Below are positions 14,662-22,962 of a DNA stretch of 64,000 nucleotides, piece by piece; position 1 is the stretch's first letter; each line of letters starts with the position of its first letter. Position numbers and translations under genes: made by a program. The notes beneath the pieces were generated by a model. That model had not been told where the DNA came from. It did not search any database and saw only the letters and a list, made by a program, of their open reading frames with translations. Source of the DNA: Pseudoflavonifractor sp902362925 (GTDB lineage Bacteria > Bacillota > Clostridia > Oscillospirales > Oscillospiraceae); NCBI GenBank assembly GCA_902362925.1, contig CABIYL010000019.1. One strand, 5' to 3'.

Positions 14662-15003
14662 TCAGCGCCGCCCCTGTCCTTTGACGGTGAGGATGCCATC
14701 CAGCGTTGTGGCGGTAATCCCCAGCCGTTGGGCCACGGCGATGTCGTTTTTCATGGCCTCGGTGACGGTATGGCCGCACACCACCAGCACATGGGAGCGC
14801 CGCAGCAGGTCACGGCTCATGTCGATGCCGTTCTTGTGCTCCTCGGGAACGGCGTCGTTGAGGAACAAAGGCAGATACAGCGTAGGGCAGATGGGCGAAA
14901 AGCCCGCCTCATACACCGCCCGGCAATACCGGGCCGCCTGTTCCGTGTTCTTGTAGTCCTCGCCGCACCATGCGGCGGTGATATACGCAAGGGGTCTTTT
15001 CAT
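14662..15003 (-). CDS. DUF4406/DUF7768-type protein
   Basis: A 113-residue protein starting MKRPLAYITAAWCGEDYKNT behind a GGAGG site. The pattern of an N-terminal beta strand (AYITAAW), then RYCRAVYEAGFSPICPTLYL, and later GIDMSRDLLRRSHVLVVCG matches small Rossmann-like proteins (DUF4406, DUF7768) related to nucleoside deoxyribosyltransferases. These are common on ICEs and phages. The enzymatic role is unproven. It is co-transcribed with ardA. Confidence 0.75.
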   Translation of the reverse strand: MKRPLAYITAAWCGEDYKNTEQAARYCRAVYEAGFSPICPTLYLPLFLNDAVPEEHKNGIDMSRDLLRRSHVLVVCGHTVTEAMKNDIAVAQRLGITATTLDGILTVKGQGRR

Positions 15004-15251
15004 AGAAAACCTCCGTTTCATGGTGTTCAAACCTATCCCCCCGCCCTTTCCCATTCATGGGAAAGGGGGCGGCTCTGGAGGATATGCCCCCGTCACGCCT
15101 CCGGGAATGGCACAGCCGGGGCCGCCCGTAAAGGGCAAGCCGCCGCAGGGCGGCGGTGCGATGCACCCTTGACGGACAGCGCCCGGCCATGCCGTGTAAA
15201 AGGCGGCGACGGGGGATCAAGCACCAGAGCCCCTTATAGGGGAGCGCAGCA
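15004..15251. other. Noncoding gap rich in inverted repeats
   Basis: No convincing gene is seen. The gap holds a strong 11-bp inverted repeat CCCTTTCCCAT / ATGGGAAAGGG at 15044-15067 with a two-base loop and GC-rich hairpins near 15122-15150. It ends against the second 23-bp palindrome. It could be an intercistronic control region. Confidence 0.5.
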
Positions 15252-15274
15252 CCTCGGGACAAGCTGTCCCAAAG
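15252..15274. promoter_or_regulatory. 23-bp palindromic site, copy 2 (inverted)
   Basis: The core GGGACAAGCTGTCCC lies directly after the stop codon of the ParB-like gene. Read on the other strand it has the same CTTT left flank and GAGG right flank as the other copies. Confidence 0.7.
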
Positions 15275-16783
15275 TTACAGGGCCTTATCAGCTTTTTTCT
15301 CCGGCTTGCCCAGCTCCGGGGGCTGCTTCTCCTTCCACTCGTCCAGCAGGGCCAGAATGGTGTCCTTCATCTCCCGGGGGGACTTGTCCTTGCCAAAATA
15401 CTTTTCCAGTTCGGCGCTGTTGATGATCACCTTGTCAACCTCCTTTTTCTGTTCACTCAAAATACCGTCGATCACATCACCGTTCAGCTTGCCCTCCTTA
15501 TCCAGTTCACGGAGCCGCTGGGCTTGGGAAAGGGAGGGAGAGGACTGCTGCCCCTCAATGGCAACGGCGATATACTTCTGGTGCTTGGGGCGGATAAACG
15601 AAATCTCCACGGCAGGGGTAAAGGCGAGCTGTTTTTCGTCCACCATCTTTTGCAGATCGGGGACAAGCTCGGTCAGGCGGATATACCGCTGCACCTGCTT
15701 GTAGTTCATGCCGTTGCGATCCCCCACAACCTGCGTGGAGCGTTTTCCGGCGCTCTTATCGTCCTCACCGGGCCGGGCTCCTTGGTGCTTGATGGCCTCC
15801 ACCTGCATTTTGAGAGATTGAGCCTTTTCCATCGGCAAAATCTTTTCTCGGTGCCGCAGGTTGTCATCCGTCATAGCGAGGATAGCCTCGTCATCGGTCA
15901 TGTTGCGGACGATACAGGGCATATTGGCAAACCCGGCCAGTTCGCTGGCCCGCTGGCGGCGGTGTCCGGCGATGATCTCATATCCGCCGCCCTCACGGGG
16001 ACGCACCAGCGCAGGCTGATTGACACCAGCGGCCTTGACCGACTCCACCAGCCCTTGCATTTCTGCATCGTCCCGGACGCCAAAGGGGTGATTTTTGAAC
16101 GGGTGCAGATCGGAAAGTTTGAGATACACAATCTCCTCTTTCACGCCACGGGTGGCATCCCGAGGGGCGGGCGGCTGTTCGGTTGCAGCCGGGGCCTCCG
16201 CCGTAGCGGGAGCGCCTTTCCCGGCAGGCGGTTTGCTTTGGGACATTTTGTCCCGAGGTTGCGGCTTGGCCTTGTCGGGGGCCGCCTTGTCAGCCCTGGC
16301 CGGGCGGCCCCTGCGGGGCTTGGCCGCATCCTTCGCTTTATCCGCCTGCTTGCCCTTATCCGGGGCCGCAGCCTTTTCCGGGGGCTTACCCTTCGTCGCC
16401 CCATCCCGGGCAGCGGTAAAATCCACAACCTTTCCAGCAGGGGTAGGATCTCCCATGCCGGGGATCGTGGCCTGTTTCTCGTCCTTACCCGGCTGCGGCA
16501 CACCCTCTTTAGACGGAGCAGGAGTGTCCTTGTCTTTGGCCTCCTTACCCGCAGGAGCCGGCTGCTCCGCCGCAGGGTCGGGAACTGTCTTTCCCTCAAC
16601 GGGCTTTTCCGCCGTAGGGGGCGTTACCACCTTGGACGCATCTTCTGTCACGGGAGCCTCCGCCTTGGCCGGGGCGGGCTGATCCTGCACCGGGGAATCG
16701 GCTTTGACAGGCTCAACCTTTCCCGGCTTGGGGGGCTCGTCTACCTTCCCGGCGTCGGGAATATTCTTTTTATCGTCAGCCAC
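15275..16783 (-). CDS. parB: ParB-like nuclease/partition domain protein with long disordered N-terminus
   Basis: A 502-residue protein from a GTG start behind AAGGAGG. Residues 1 to about 210 are low-complexity Pro/Ala/Lys/Asp sequence. From about 220 the ParB fold appears: IVYLKLSDLHPFKNHPFGVR, then GGGYEIIAGHRRQRASELAG (the GxRRxxA-type nucleotide-binding box), then a helix-turn-helix around NYKQVQRYIRLTELVP. ParB proteins bind parS and slide as CTP clamps; on ICEs relatives may help partition or regulate. The disordered N-terminus is unusually long. A 23-bp palindrome lies inside the coding region (16236-16258) and another just after the stop. Confidence 0.85.
   Translation of the reverse strand: MADDKKNIPDAGKVDEPPKPGKVEPVKADSPVQDQPAPAKAEAPVTEDASKVVTPPTAEKPVEGKTVPDPAAEQPAPAGKEAKDKDTPAPSKEGVPQPGKDEKQATIPGMGDPTPAGKVVDFTAARDGATKGKPPEKAAAPDKGKQADKAKDAAKPRRGRPARADKAAPDKAKPQPRDKMSQSKPPAGKGAPATAEAPAATEQPPAPRDATRGVKEEIVYLKLSDLHPFKNHPFGVRDDAEMQGLVESVKAAGVNQPALVRPREGGGYEIIAGHRRQRASELAGFANMPCIVRNMTDDEAILAMTDDNLRHREKILPMEKAQSLKMQVEAIKHQGARPGEDDKSAGKRSTQVVGDRNGMNYKQVQRYIRLTELVPDLQKMVDEKQLAFTPAVEISFIRPKHQKYIAVAIEGQQSSPSLSQAQRLRELDKEGKLNGDVIDGILSEQKKEVDKVIINSAELEKYFGKDKSPREMKDTILALLDEWKEKQPPELGKPEKKADKAL
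16236..16258. promoter_or_regulatory. 23-bp palindromic site, copy 3
   Basis: The core GGGACATTTTGTCCC with flanks CTTT and GAGG lies inside the disordered-region coding sequence of the ParB-like gene, where it encodes RDKMSQS. Confidence 0.65.
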
Positions 16784-16815
16784 CTAAAAACCTCCTTCGT
16801 TGTGAAATAGAAAAA

Positions 16816-16903
16816 GCCAGCCCAATGGCTGGCAAGTGGGGGAGCACCCTCCTTTCTTATTGAGATATATGAAAACGCCGCCCGTAGTCCCGTTGGGCGG
16901 CGT
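16816..16903. promoter_or_regulatory. Two hairpins in the divergent gap before parB
   Basis: GCCAG / CTGGC around 16816-16833 and a perfect 9-bp repeat ACGCCGCCC / GGGCGGCGT at 16875-16903 lie in the gap upstream of the ParB-like gene. They may be an attenuator or terminator separating the ICE operon from the cargo to the right. Confidence 0.4.
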
Positions 16904-16942
16904 AGTCTTTCAAAAGTATCAACATTCTCTTAATTTGGTGCC

Positions 16943-16971
16943 TTGAAAGCGGCTTTAGTGCAAGCTATAAT
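16943..16971 (+). promoter_or_regulatory. Promoter of the HEPN gene
   Basis: TTGAAA, 17 bases, TATAAT: one mismatch from the SigA consensus, 39 bases before the start codon. Confidence 0.75.
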
Positions 16972-17010
16972 AAAAGGGAAATTTCCGTTGCTTTACAGGG
17001 GGAACAATCC

Positions 17011-17604
17011 TTGACGCATGATAAATTTGTTGAGCAATTAGAGGGGTATCTAAAGCATATCCGGGCGGCCTATGGCTACTTTGATGCCTATGAAGCAATT
17101 ATTACGGCGTATTATAACAATTTTGAAGAAATAAGCAGAGCTCCTGGCTTTTTTACAGTAGCCAGATGTTCGCTATATAATAGTATGCTTATGGAGCTGG
17201 CTAAACTCTATTGTACCAGAAAGCAGTCGCCAGAAAGAACCTTATCCAAGCTATTAAATCTTCTGCAAGATAATAGACATTTATTTAGAGCTGAAGATGA
17301 TATAAAAGGCTTAATAGAAGAAGCCAAACTACGGTTAGCGGATATGGAGCCAGAAATTAGTATATTGGCTAAACGGAGAGATAAATATATGGCTCATAAC
17401 GATCCGATGTGTTTTGAGAGGGATTTTAACCCGGGTAAAGAACTTTTTCTTGGAGAAGGAGTGATATTGGCGCTATTAACTTTTTCGGAAAACCTTTGCA
17501 CAAATATTTTTTCACGCCTTGATAAGCGTACAGTCTGTATGAGAATGAAAAACTCAGCTGACTTGAGTAATCTTTTAGAGGCGATCCAAAGAAATTGTCA
17601 ATAG
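17011..17604 (+). CDS. HEPN (AbiU2-like) domain protein
   Basis: A 197-residue helical protein from a TTG start with AGGGGG upstream. The N-terminal part (DKFVEQLEGYLKHIRAAYG, then YNNFEEISRAPGFFTVARCS) and the motif KRRDKYMAHND fit HEPN proteins of the AbiU2 type. The R-x5-H pattern corresponds to the RNase motif of the superfamily. HEPN proteins often act in phage defence or toxin-antitoxin systems. No cognate nucleotidyltransferase partner is seen nearby. The gene is AT-rich with its own promoter and lies between the ICE operon and the attachment scar, a usual place for cargo. Family assignment comes from pattern alone. Confidence 0.6.
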   Translation: MTHDKFVEQLEGYLKHIRAAYGYFDAYEAIITAYYNNFEEISRAPGFFTVARCSLYNSMLMELAKLYCTRKQSPERTLSKLLNLLQDNRHLFRAEDDIKGLIEEAKLRLADMEPEISILAKRRDKYMAHNDPMCFERDFNPGKELFLGEGVILALLTFSENLCTNIFSRLDKRTVCMRMKNSADLSNLLEAIQRNCQ

Positions 17605-17664
17605 CTTCTCCGTTAGTTTCAGAATGACAAGGTTTTTTGCGTATTGAAGCGTATCTCCATGACC

Positions 17665-17686
17665 CGGTTACGGGGGTATGTAACCG
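17665..17686. repeat. Inverted repeat next to the tRNA-Ala fragment
   Basis: Perfect 7-bp arms CGGTTAC / GTAACCG flank GGGGGTAT immediately before the tRNA-like sequence. It may be an integrase arm or core site of the ICE. Confidence 0.5.
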
Positions 17687-17691
17687 ATGGG

Positions 17692-17753
<62 letters not shown>

Positions 17754-17754
17754 A

Positions 17755-17793
17755 AAAAGACCTGAAATCGCAAGATTTCAGGTCTTTTTTCTT
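17755..17793 (+). terminator. Terminator after the tRNA-Ala fragment
   Basis: AAAAGACCTGAAATC and its perfect complement, with a GCAA tetraloop, run into TTTTTT. This looks like the native terminator of the original tRNA-Ala gene. Confidence 0.9.
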
Positions 17794-18020
17794 TGCCTCA
17801 GGACAAACATAGTGGTGTGCTGACTTCTGCCTGACCCTTGTGTTGAATTTCTGTTGAACCGGGGCACGCACTTTTCTGCCAGTGTCGTCTTTCTAATCTA
17901 TATGTTCAGGGGGCAGTTCTTTTAAAACAGAATATGGGTGGTCGAGAATTCTACCACCCGTCACCAAATCGTAAGAAGTCTGTGGTATCCTACTGGTAAC
18001 ACCACATGGGAGGGACTTCT

Positions 18021-18713
18021 ATGGCGATTCTGGTTACCAAGGATTTGTGTAAGACATACGGCAGCGGAGACAATGCCGTCCATGCGCTGAATCACGTCTC
18101 GCTGACGGTGGAGGAGGGGGAATTTGTCTCCATTGTCGGAACCTCCGGCAGCGGAAAGTCCACTCTTTTGAATCTGGTGGGCGGGCTGGACAAGCCCACC
18201 TCGGGGGAAGTGTGGGTGAGGGGCCACGACCTGGGGAAACTCAATGACGAGCAGCTCACCATCTTCCGCCGTCGAAACATCGGATTTGTCTTTCAGAACT
18301 TCAATCTCATCCCCATGCTCAACGTGTATGAGAACATCACCTTCACCTTGGAGGCGGACGGCCTGCGGCCTGATAAGGAGTTTTTGGACGGGATTATCCA
18401 CGCCCTGGGGTTGGAGGAGAAGCGCCATGCCATGCCAGACCAGCTCTCCGGCGGACAGCGGCAGCGGGTGGCCATCGCCCGTGCCCTGGCCACCAAGCCG
18501 GCCCTGATTCTGGCCGACGAGCCCACCGGAAATCTGGACAGCAAAACCGGGCTGGAGGTGGCCCTGCAGCTCCAGAACTCGGTGCGGAAGTTTGGGCAGA
18601 CCCTCATCATGATCACCCATAACGAGGAACTGGCCCAGCTGGCCGACCGCATCCTCCACATTGAGGACGGACGCATCCTGGGGAAGGAGGGGGACCATGT
18701 TCCGCGTTCATAA
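18021..18713 (+). CDS. ABC transporter ATP-binding protein (MacB/LolD type)
   Basis: A 230-residue ATPase starting MAILVTKDLCKTYGSGDNAV, preferred to an in-frame ATG at 18006 because GGGAGGG lies between them. Motifs: Walker A GTSGSGKST, Q-loop VFQNFNLIPMLNVYENI, signature LSGGQRQR, Walker B LILADEPTGNLD, switch THNEEL. These are typical of ATPases that drive FtsX-fold permeases. The 3' end overlaps the permease start by 17 bases. With the downstream two-component system it forms a four-gene unit of the kind used for antimicrobial peptide sensing and resistance or for envelope remodelling. Confidence 0.93.
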   Translation: MAILVTKDLCKTYGSGDNAVHALNHVSLTVEEGEFVSIVGTSGSGKSTLLNLVGGLDKPTSGEVWVRGHDLGKLNDEQLTIFRRRNIGFVFQNFNLIPMLNVYENITFTLEADGLRPDKEFLDGIIHALGLEEKRHAMPDQLSGGQRQRVAIARALATKPALILADEPTGNLDSKTGLEVALQLQNSVRKFGQTLIMITHNEELAQLADRILHIEDGRILGKEGDHVPRS

Positions 18714-21186
18714 CCGCCGTCTCTTTTGGCGCCTGGCCGGACGAAGCATCAGGGCCAACCTGAGCCGACACCTGCTCACAGCCCTGGCCGTCTTTCTCTC
18801 CACCGTGATGCTGTTTTCCATCTTTACCATCGGCGTCAACTACTTCCGCAATTTACAGACCATGATGGACCGGCTGGACGGGGTGACCGACGCCATCCTG
18901 TACGCCCCGACCCAGAAGCAGTATGAGCAGGTTCAAGCCACTCCCGGGGTGGAGACGGCAGGCATCCGGATGTCGCTGGGCAGTGAGACGATTCCGGGTG
19001 CGCTTGGCTTCGAGATTCCCTTACAGCACTGGTACTACGACGAGGAGGCCTGGGAATACCAAATCCTCCCCATGCTCTCCGACGTGGTGGGAACCTACCC
19101 TCAGGATACGCTGGAGGTCATGATGTCCATTGATACCCTCAAACGGCTGGGCATTGAGAAGCCGGAAGTGGGCATGACCATCCACCTGACCCGAGATTAC
19201 CAACTAACCGGCTGGTTTACCGATTACACATCGGAGGACCGGGTGCTTCGTTCGGAGTCTGGGGCTCGGGAGTTTTATTCGGACTTCTGGGGCTGGGAAA
19301 GCTGCCAGCTGGGGGTATGCTGGTCTGAGGAAGGGACCTGGGAGACCTTGCAGCAGATTCCTCTTACAGAAGCGCAGCGCTGGGTTTCCACGCCCCAGCG
19401 CTCTGTCGTCTCTCAGAAACAGATCCTTGGCCTGCTGGGATTTACAGCGCTGCTCATTCTGGTGGGCAGCTGCCTGTTTGTCAGCAACATTCTGTCTCTC
19501 TCCGTCCAGCATGACATCCGCTTTTACGGCATGCTGAAGACCCTGGGAACCACACCCAGGCAGCTGCGCACCCTGGTGCGGGCAAAGGCCATACTGGCAG
19601 CCCTGGCCGGTCTGGTACCCGGTATGTTGGCGGCGATGCTGCTGTGCCTGGAGGTGGTACCCCGGGCACTGGAGACATTGACCAACGACAATATGTCCGC
19701 CATGCCCCGGACCGTGACCTTTTACCCAGTCATCTTTTTGGGAACCATTCTGTTTGTGGCGCTGACGGTGGCTCTGAGCAGCTGGAAACCGGCTCGGCTG
19801 GCGGGAAAAATCTCCCCCATGCAGGCTCTGTCCTACACCGGGCTGCCAGGGGGACGCCGCGGGAAAGCGGGGCGGCGGACCGGGCTGCGCTCCATGGCCC
19901 TGCACAACGTGTTCCGGCAGAAAAAGCAGGCTGTCCGGGTCTTTGCCTCCCTCACCCTGGGGGCGGTACTCATTCTGGCGGTGAACAGCGTGTTCCACCT
20001 GGATATGCCGGAGTATGATACAAACGGCTATGACATTACCATATATAGCAGGGGGAATCCCATCTCAGTGGAAGACGGAGATTCCACTTTTACGCAGGAC
20101 ATGAACCACTCCGCCATGGAGGCCATTACCCAACTGGACGGAATCCAGGAGATGGAGATTACCCGGGTGTCCGAGCTGTATATGCAGAGTGACCCGACGG
20201 TCCTTTGGCCCTATGCCAAGGAGTTTGCCCGGTGGACAAGTAAAGACGACCCGACCGCTGTGGAAGAGAAAATGGAGGCATATCAGGCCAGCGCGGGCCA
20301 ATTTGAAGGCACAGAGGCGGTGACGCTGGAGCTTTCTGTTCTGGAGGAGTATAATCAAACTGCAGAGCACCCGGTGGATTTGGATGCCTTTGCCGCTGGG
20401 GACATTCTGCTGGTCAGCGATTGCGCCGGAGAAGTGGAACCGCCGGAGGATTTTTCGGTCATGATTGGTCAGACCCTGTCCATCCGCGGTCGGGACGGAC
20501 AGGTGCAGTCGTTTACCATCGGCGGCGTGGAGCGGGGAGACATTTACCTGGAAATTTCTCCGGGCGGTACCGGCCGTGTGCCGGGGGTGCTGGTCAGCCA
20601 GGCCGGCATGGATCGGATCAATCCGGATGCAGATATCCAGTATATCTGCATCAATGCCAAGGAGGGCCAGTTGATGGCTTTGGACCAGGCTATTCAGGAG
20701 ATTCTGGCTGTGGCCCCCGGTCACGTGGAGTATGTCAGCGCCGCCCAGGCCCAGGCCGACTACGCCCACAACCAGCAGACCGTGGCTCTGGTGGGCAACG
20801 GCGTGTGCATCCTGATGGTGCTGATGGGGCTTATGAACTATGTGAATGTGATGGCCACCTCGGTGCAGACCCGCCGACGGGAGCTGGCCATGATGGAGAG
20901 CCTGGGCATGACCCGCCGGCAGCTGCGGGCCATGGTCATGTGGGAGGGGGGCATCTACGCGGTTTTGTCCTCTGTCCTGTTCCTGGCGGGCTGCGGCATC
21001 CTATGGGCCGCCTTTTCCGATACCCATATTGATGCAGGGGTGCTGGCTTTTTCCTTTGTGTGGCCGCCCAGGCTGGTGGTGGGGCTGGTACTGGCCCTGC
21101 TGGTGCTGTGTCCCTGCATTTCCGCCCTAGCCTACCGGGTATCGTCCCGGGAGCCGGTGATTCAGCGCCTGCGGGAAACCGGCTGA
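18697..21186 (+). CDS. FtsX-domain ABC transporter permease
   Basis: An 829-residue protein starting MFRVHNRRLFWRLAGRSIRA behind GGAAGGAGGG. An N-terminal membrane helix (LLTALAVFLSTVMLFSIFTI) is followed by an extracellular region, three spans with an FtsX domain near residues 250-390, a second helix near residue 415, a second extracellular region (about 435-680), and three last spans with the second FtsX domain (QTRRRELAMMESLGMTRRQL). Two FtsX copies in one chain and two large outside regions suggest a sensing or mechanotransmission transporter rather than a simple pump. Confidence 0.9.
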   Translation: MFRVHNRRLFWRLAGRSIRANLSRHLLTALAVFLSTVMLFSIFTIGVNYFRNLQTMMDRLDGVTDAILYAPTQKQYEQVQATPGVETAGIRMSLGSETIPGALGFEIPLQHWYYDEEAWEYQILPMLSDVVGTYPQDTLEVMMSIDTLKRLGIEKPEVGMTIHLTRDYQLTGWFTDYTSEDRVLRSESGAREFYSDFWGWESCQLGVCWSEEGTWETLQQIPLTEAQRWVSTPQRSVVSQKQILGLLGFTALLILVGSCLFVSNILSLSVQHDIRFYGMLKTLGTTPRQLRTLVRAKAILAALAGLVPGMLAAMLLCLEVVPRALETLTNDNMSAMPRTVTFYPVIFLGTILFVALTVALSSWKPARLAGKISPMQALSYTGLPGGRRGKAGRRTGLRSMALHNVFRQKKQAVRVFASLTLGAVLILAVNSVFHLDMPEYDTNGYDITIYSRGNPISVEDGDSTFTQDMNHSAMEAITQLDGIQEMEITRVSELYMQSDPTVLWPYAKEFARWTSKDDPTAVEEKMEAYQASAGQFEGTEAVTLELSVLEEYNQTAEHPVDLDAFAAGDILLVSDCAGEVEPPEDFSVMIGQTLSIRGRDGQVQSFTIGGVERGDIYLEISPGGTGRVPGVLVSQAGMDRINPDADIQYICINAKEGQLMALDQAIQEILAVAPGHVEYVSAAQAQADYAHNQQTVALVGNGVCILMVLMGLMNYVNVMATSVQTRRRELAMMESLGMTRRQLRAMVMWEGGIYAVLSSVLFLAGCGILWAAFSDTHIDAGVLAFSFVWPPRLVVGLVLALLVLCPCISALAYRVSSREPVIQRLRETG

Positions 21187-21207
21187 CCTGTTTTTTAGGA
21201 GGTGCCT

Positions 21208-21885
21208 ATGGCCCAGCTTTTGTTGGTAGAGGATGATGTTCTGTTGGGGGAGGGGGTGAAGTCCGCCCTGGAGCAGGACGGCCACGCCGTGGCGCTAGTC
21301 CACAGCGTCGCCCAGGCCCAGAAGCTTTGGCAGGCCGTCCGTTTTGACCTGTGTCTGCTGGACATCCGCCTGCCCGACGGCAGCGGACTGGACCTGTGCG
21401 CTGAATTCCGGCAGACACGGGATACTCCCATCATCTTTCTCACCGCCAACGATGCCGACGAGGACGTGATCCGGGGGTTCCAGATGGGCGGCGACGACTA
21501 TGTGACCAAGCCCTTTGCTCCGGAGGTGCTGCGCCAGCGGGTGCTGGCTGTGCTGCGTCGGACCAGAGGAACCGCGCAGATTGTCCGCGACCAGGAGCTG
21601 GAGATTGACCTGGAACGGCAGACCGTAAGGCGGCAGGGGGAGAGCATCCGTCTCACCGCCACTGAGTGGAAGCTGCTGGAGCGGCTGGTCCGCAGCCGTG
21701 GCCGGGTACTCACACGGAATATGTTATTGGAGCAAATTTGGGATGCGGAGGGCAGCTTTGTGGATGAAAACACCCTCAGCGTCCATATTCGCCGTCTGCG
21801 GCAGAAGCTGGAGCCGGACCCCCGCAATCCCCGTTATATCGTCACGGTGTTCGGCTTGGGTTATACCTTTGGAGAGATGCTATGA
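21208..21885 (+). CDS. OmpR/PhoB-family response regulator
   Basis: A 225-residue protein starting MAQLLLVEDDVLLGEGVKSA with AGGAGG upstream. The receiver domain has acidic residues at 8-10 (EDD), the phosphoacceptor D52 (CLLDIRLPDGSG) and the conserved lysine in TKPFAPEV. A C-terminal winged helix follows (TATEWKLLERLVRSRGRVLT, then FVDENTLSVHIRRLRQKL). It shares four bases (ATGA) with the downstream kinase gene. It probably controls the upstream ABC transporter. Confidence 0.93.
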   Translation: MAQLLLVEDDVLLGEGVKSALEQDGHAVALVHSVAQAQKLWQAVRFDLCLLDIRLPDGSGLDLCAEFRQTRDTPIIFLTANDADEDVIRGFQMGGDDYVTKPFAPEVLRQRVLAVLRRTRGTAQIVRDQELEIDLERQTVRRQGESIRLTATEWKLLERLVRSRGRVLTRNMLLEQIWDAEGSFVDENTLSVHIRRLRQKLEPDPRNPRYIVTVFGLGYTFGEML

Positions 21886-22898
21886 GACGATACCAACTGC
21901 GGGCGGCGCTCCTGTGGGCCATCCTGGCCCTCAGCGGGCTGGGACTGCTGAGGGCCGCATTTTCTTTGAAATCAAATTTGATGCCCTGGGCGGTCGCCCT
22001 GTTCTTAACGGTTTGTTTGGCCGTACAGGTCCTGCTCTACCGCACCGCCGGGGCTTATATGCGGGAACTGGTGTGTCAGCTCTCTGCTCTTATCGACCAA
22101 CTGACCCAGCTGCGGGAGGACTCTGTTTTCCCGCCCCTGGAGGACACCATTCTCTCCCGGCTCCAGCAGCAGGTGGAGCGGCTGGCCTCCATCTGGGCGG
22201 GGCTGAACCGGCAGGCAAAGCGGGACCGGGATGAGATCCAGAGCCTGGTGTCCGACCTGAGCCATCAGCCGAAAACCCCGGTGGCAACCCTGCAGATTTA
22301 CGGCTCCCTTCTGTCCCAGCCTGAGCTGTCCCCGGAGCAGCGGCAGGAGTATGGAAGCCGGATGCAGCTTGCCCTGGAGCGGCTGGACTTTTTGCTGGAC
22401 AGCATAGTCAAGCTCTCCCGGCTGGAGTCCGGGAGCATCCGCCTTCAGCCGCAGGTCAGCGACGTGGAGGAGCTGGTGCTCAATGCGGCTCTTCAGGTGC
22501 GCAAGGCGGCAGAGGAGAAGAAAATCCAAGTCTCGATCCAGCCGCCGCCGGCTCCCATTGTGGTGAGCTGCGACCCCAAATGGACGGAGGAGGCCATCTT
22601 CAACATCCTGGACAATGCCGTCAAGTATACCCCGCAAGGGGGATGGGTGGCCCTTACACTGGAGGCATACGAGACCTGCTGCCGCATCAATATTTCCGAT
22701 ACCGGCTGCGGAATCCCGCCTGAGGAAATCCCAAAGATATTTCAGCGCTTTTACCGCGGCAGGGGAGTACAGGCGGTGGACGGAGTTGGCCTGGGACTTC
22801 CATTGGCCCGGAAAATCGTCCAGGAACAGGGTGGTTGGATAAAAACCAAATCCAGCGGCGAAGGGAGTACATTCTCTCTGTTTCTGCGGAGAGTTTAA
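21882..22898 (+). CDS. Sensor histidine kinase (HisKA type)
   Basis: A 338-residue kinase with two membrane helices (about 8-27 and 34-53) separated by a very short outside loop, so it is probably an intramembrane-sensing kinase. The phosphoacceptor is H128 in SDLSHQPKTPVATL; QP replaces the usual QL. The catalytic domain shows the N box DNAVKYTPQGG, G1 box DTGCGIPPEE and G2-like DGVGLGLPLARK. The lack of an external sensor fits kinases that read the state of a partner transporter, here the FtsX-type permease. Confidence 0.92.
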   Translation: MRRYQLRAALLWAILALSGLGLLRAAFSLKSNLMPWAVALFLTVCLAVQVLLYRTAGAYMRELVCQLSALIDQLTQLREDSVFPPLEDTILSRLQQQVERLASIWAGLNRQAKRDRDEIQSLVSDLSHQPKTPVATLQIYGSLLSQPELSPEQRQEYGSRMQLALERLDFLLDSIVKLSRLESGSIRLQPQVSDVEELVLNAALQVRKAAEEKKIQVSIQPPPAPIVVSCDPKWTEEAIFNILDNAVKYTPQGGWVALTLEAYETCCRINISDTGCGIPPEEIPKIFQRFYRGRGVQAVDGVGLGLPLARKIVQEQGGWIKTKSSGEGSTFSLFLRRV

Positions 22899-22923
22899 TG
22901 GCCTCCGGCATAACCGACAAAAA

Positions 22924-22953
22924 AGGAGCTGCCTCCTGTGGGAAGCAGCTCCT
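22924..22953. terminator. Terminator between the kinase and SLH genes
   Basis: A perfect 9-bp stem AGGAGCTGC / GCAGCTCCT lies between convergent genes. Weak T-runs are on both sides, so it may be bidirectional. Confidence 0.7.
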
Positions 22954-22962
22954 GCTATTTTG

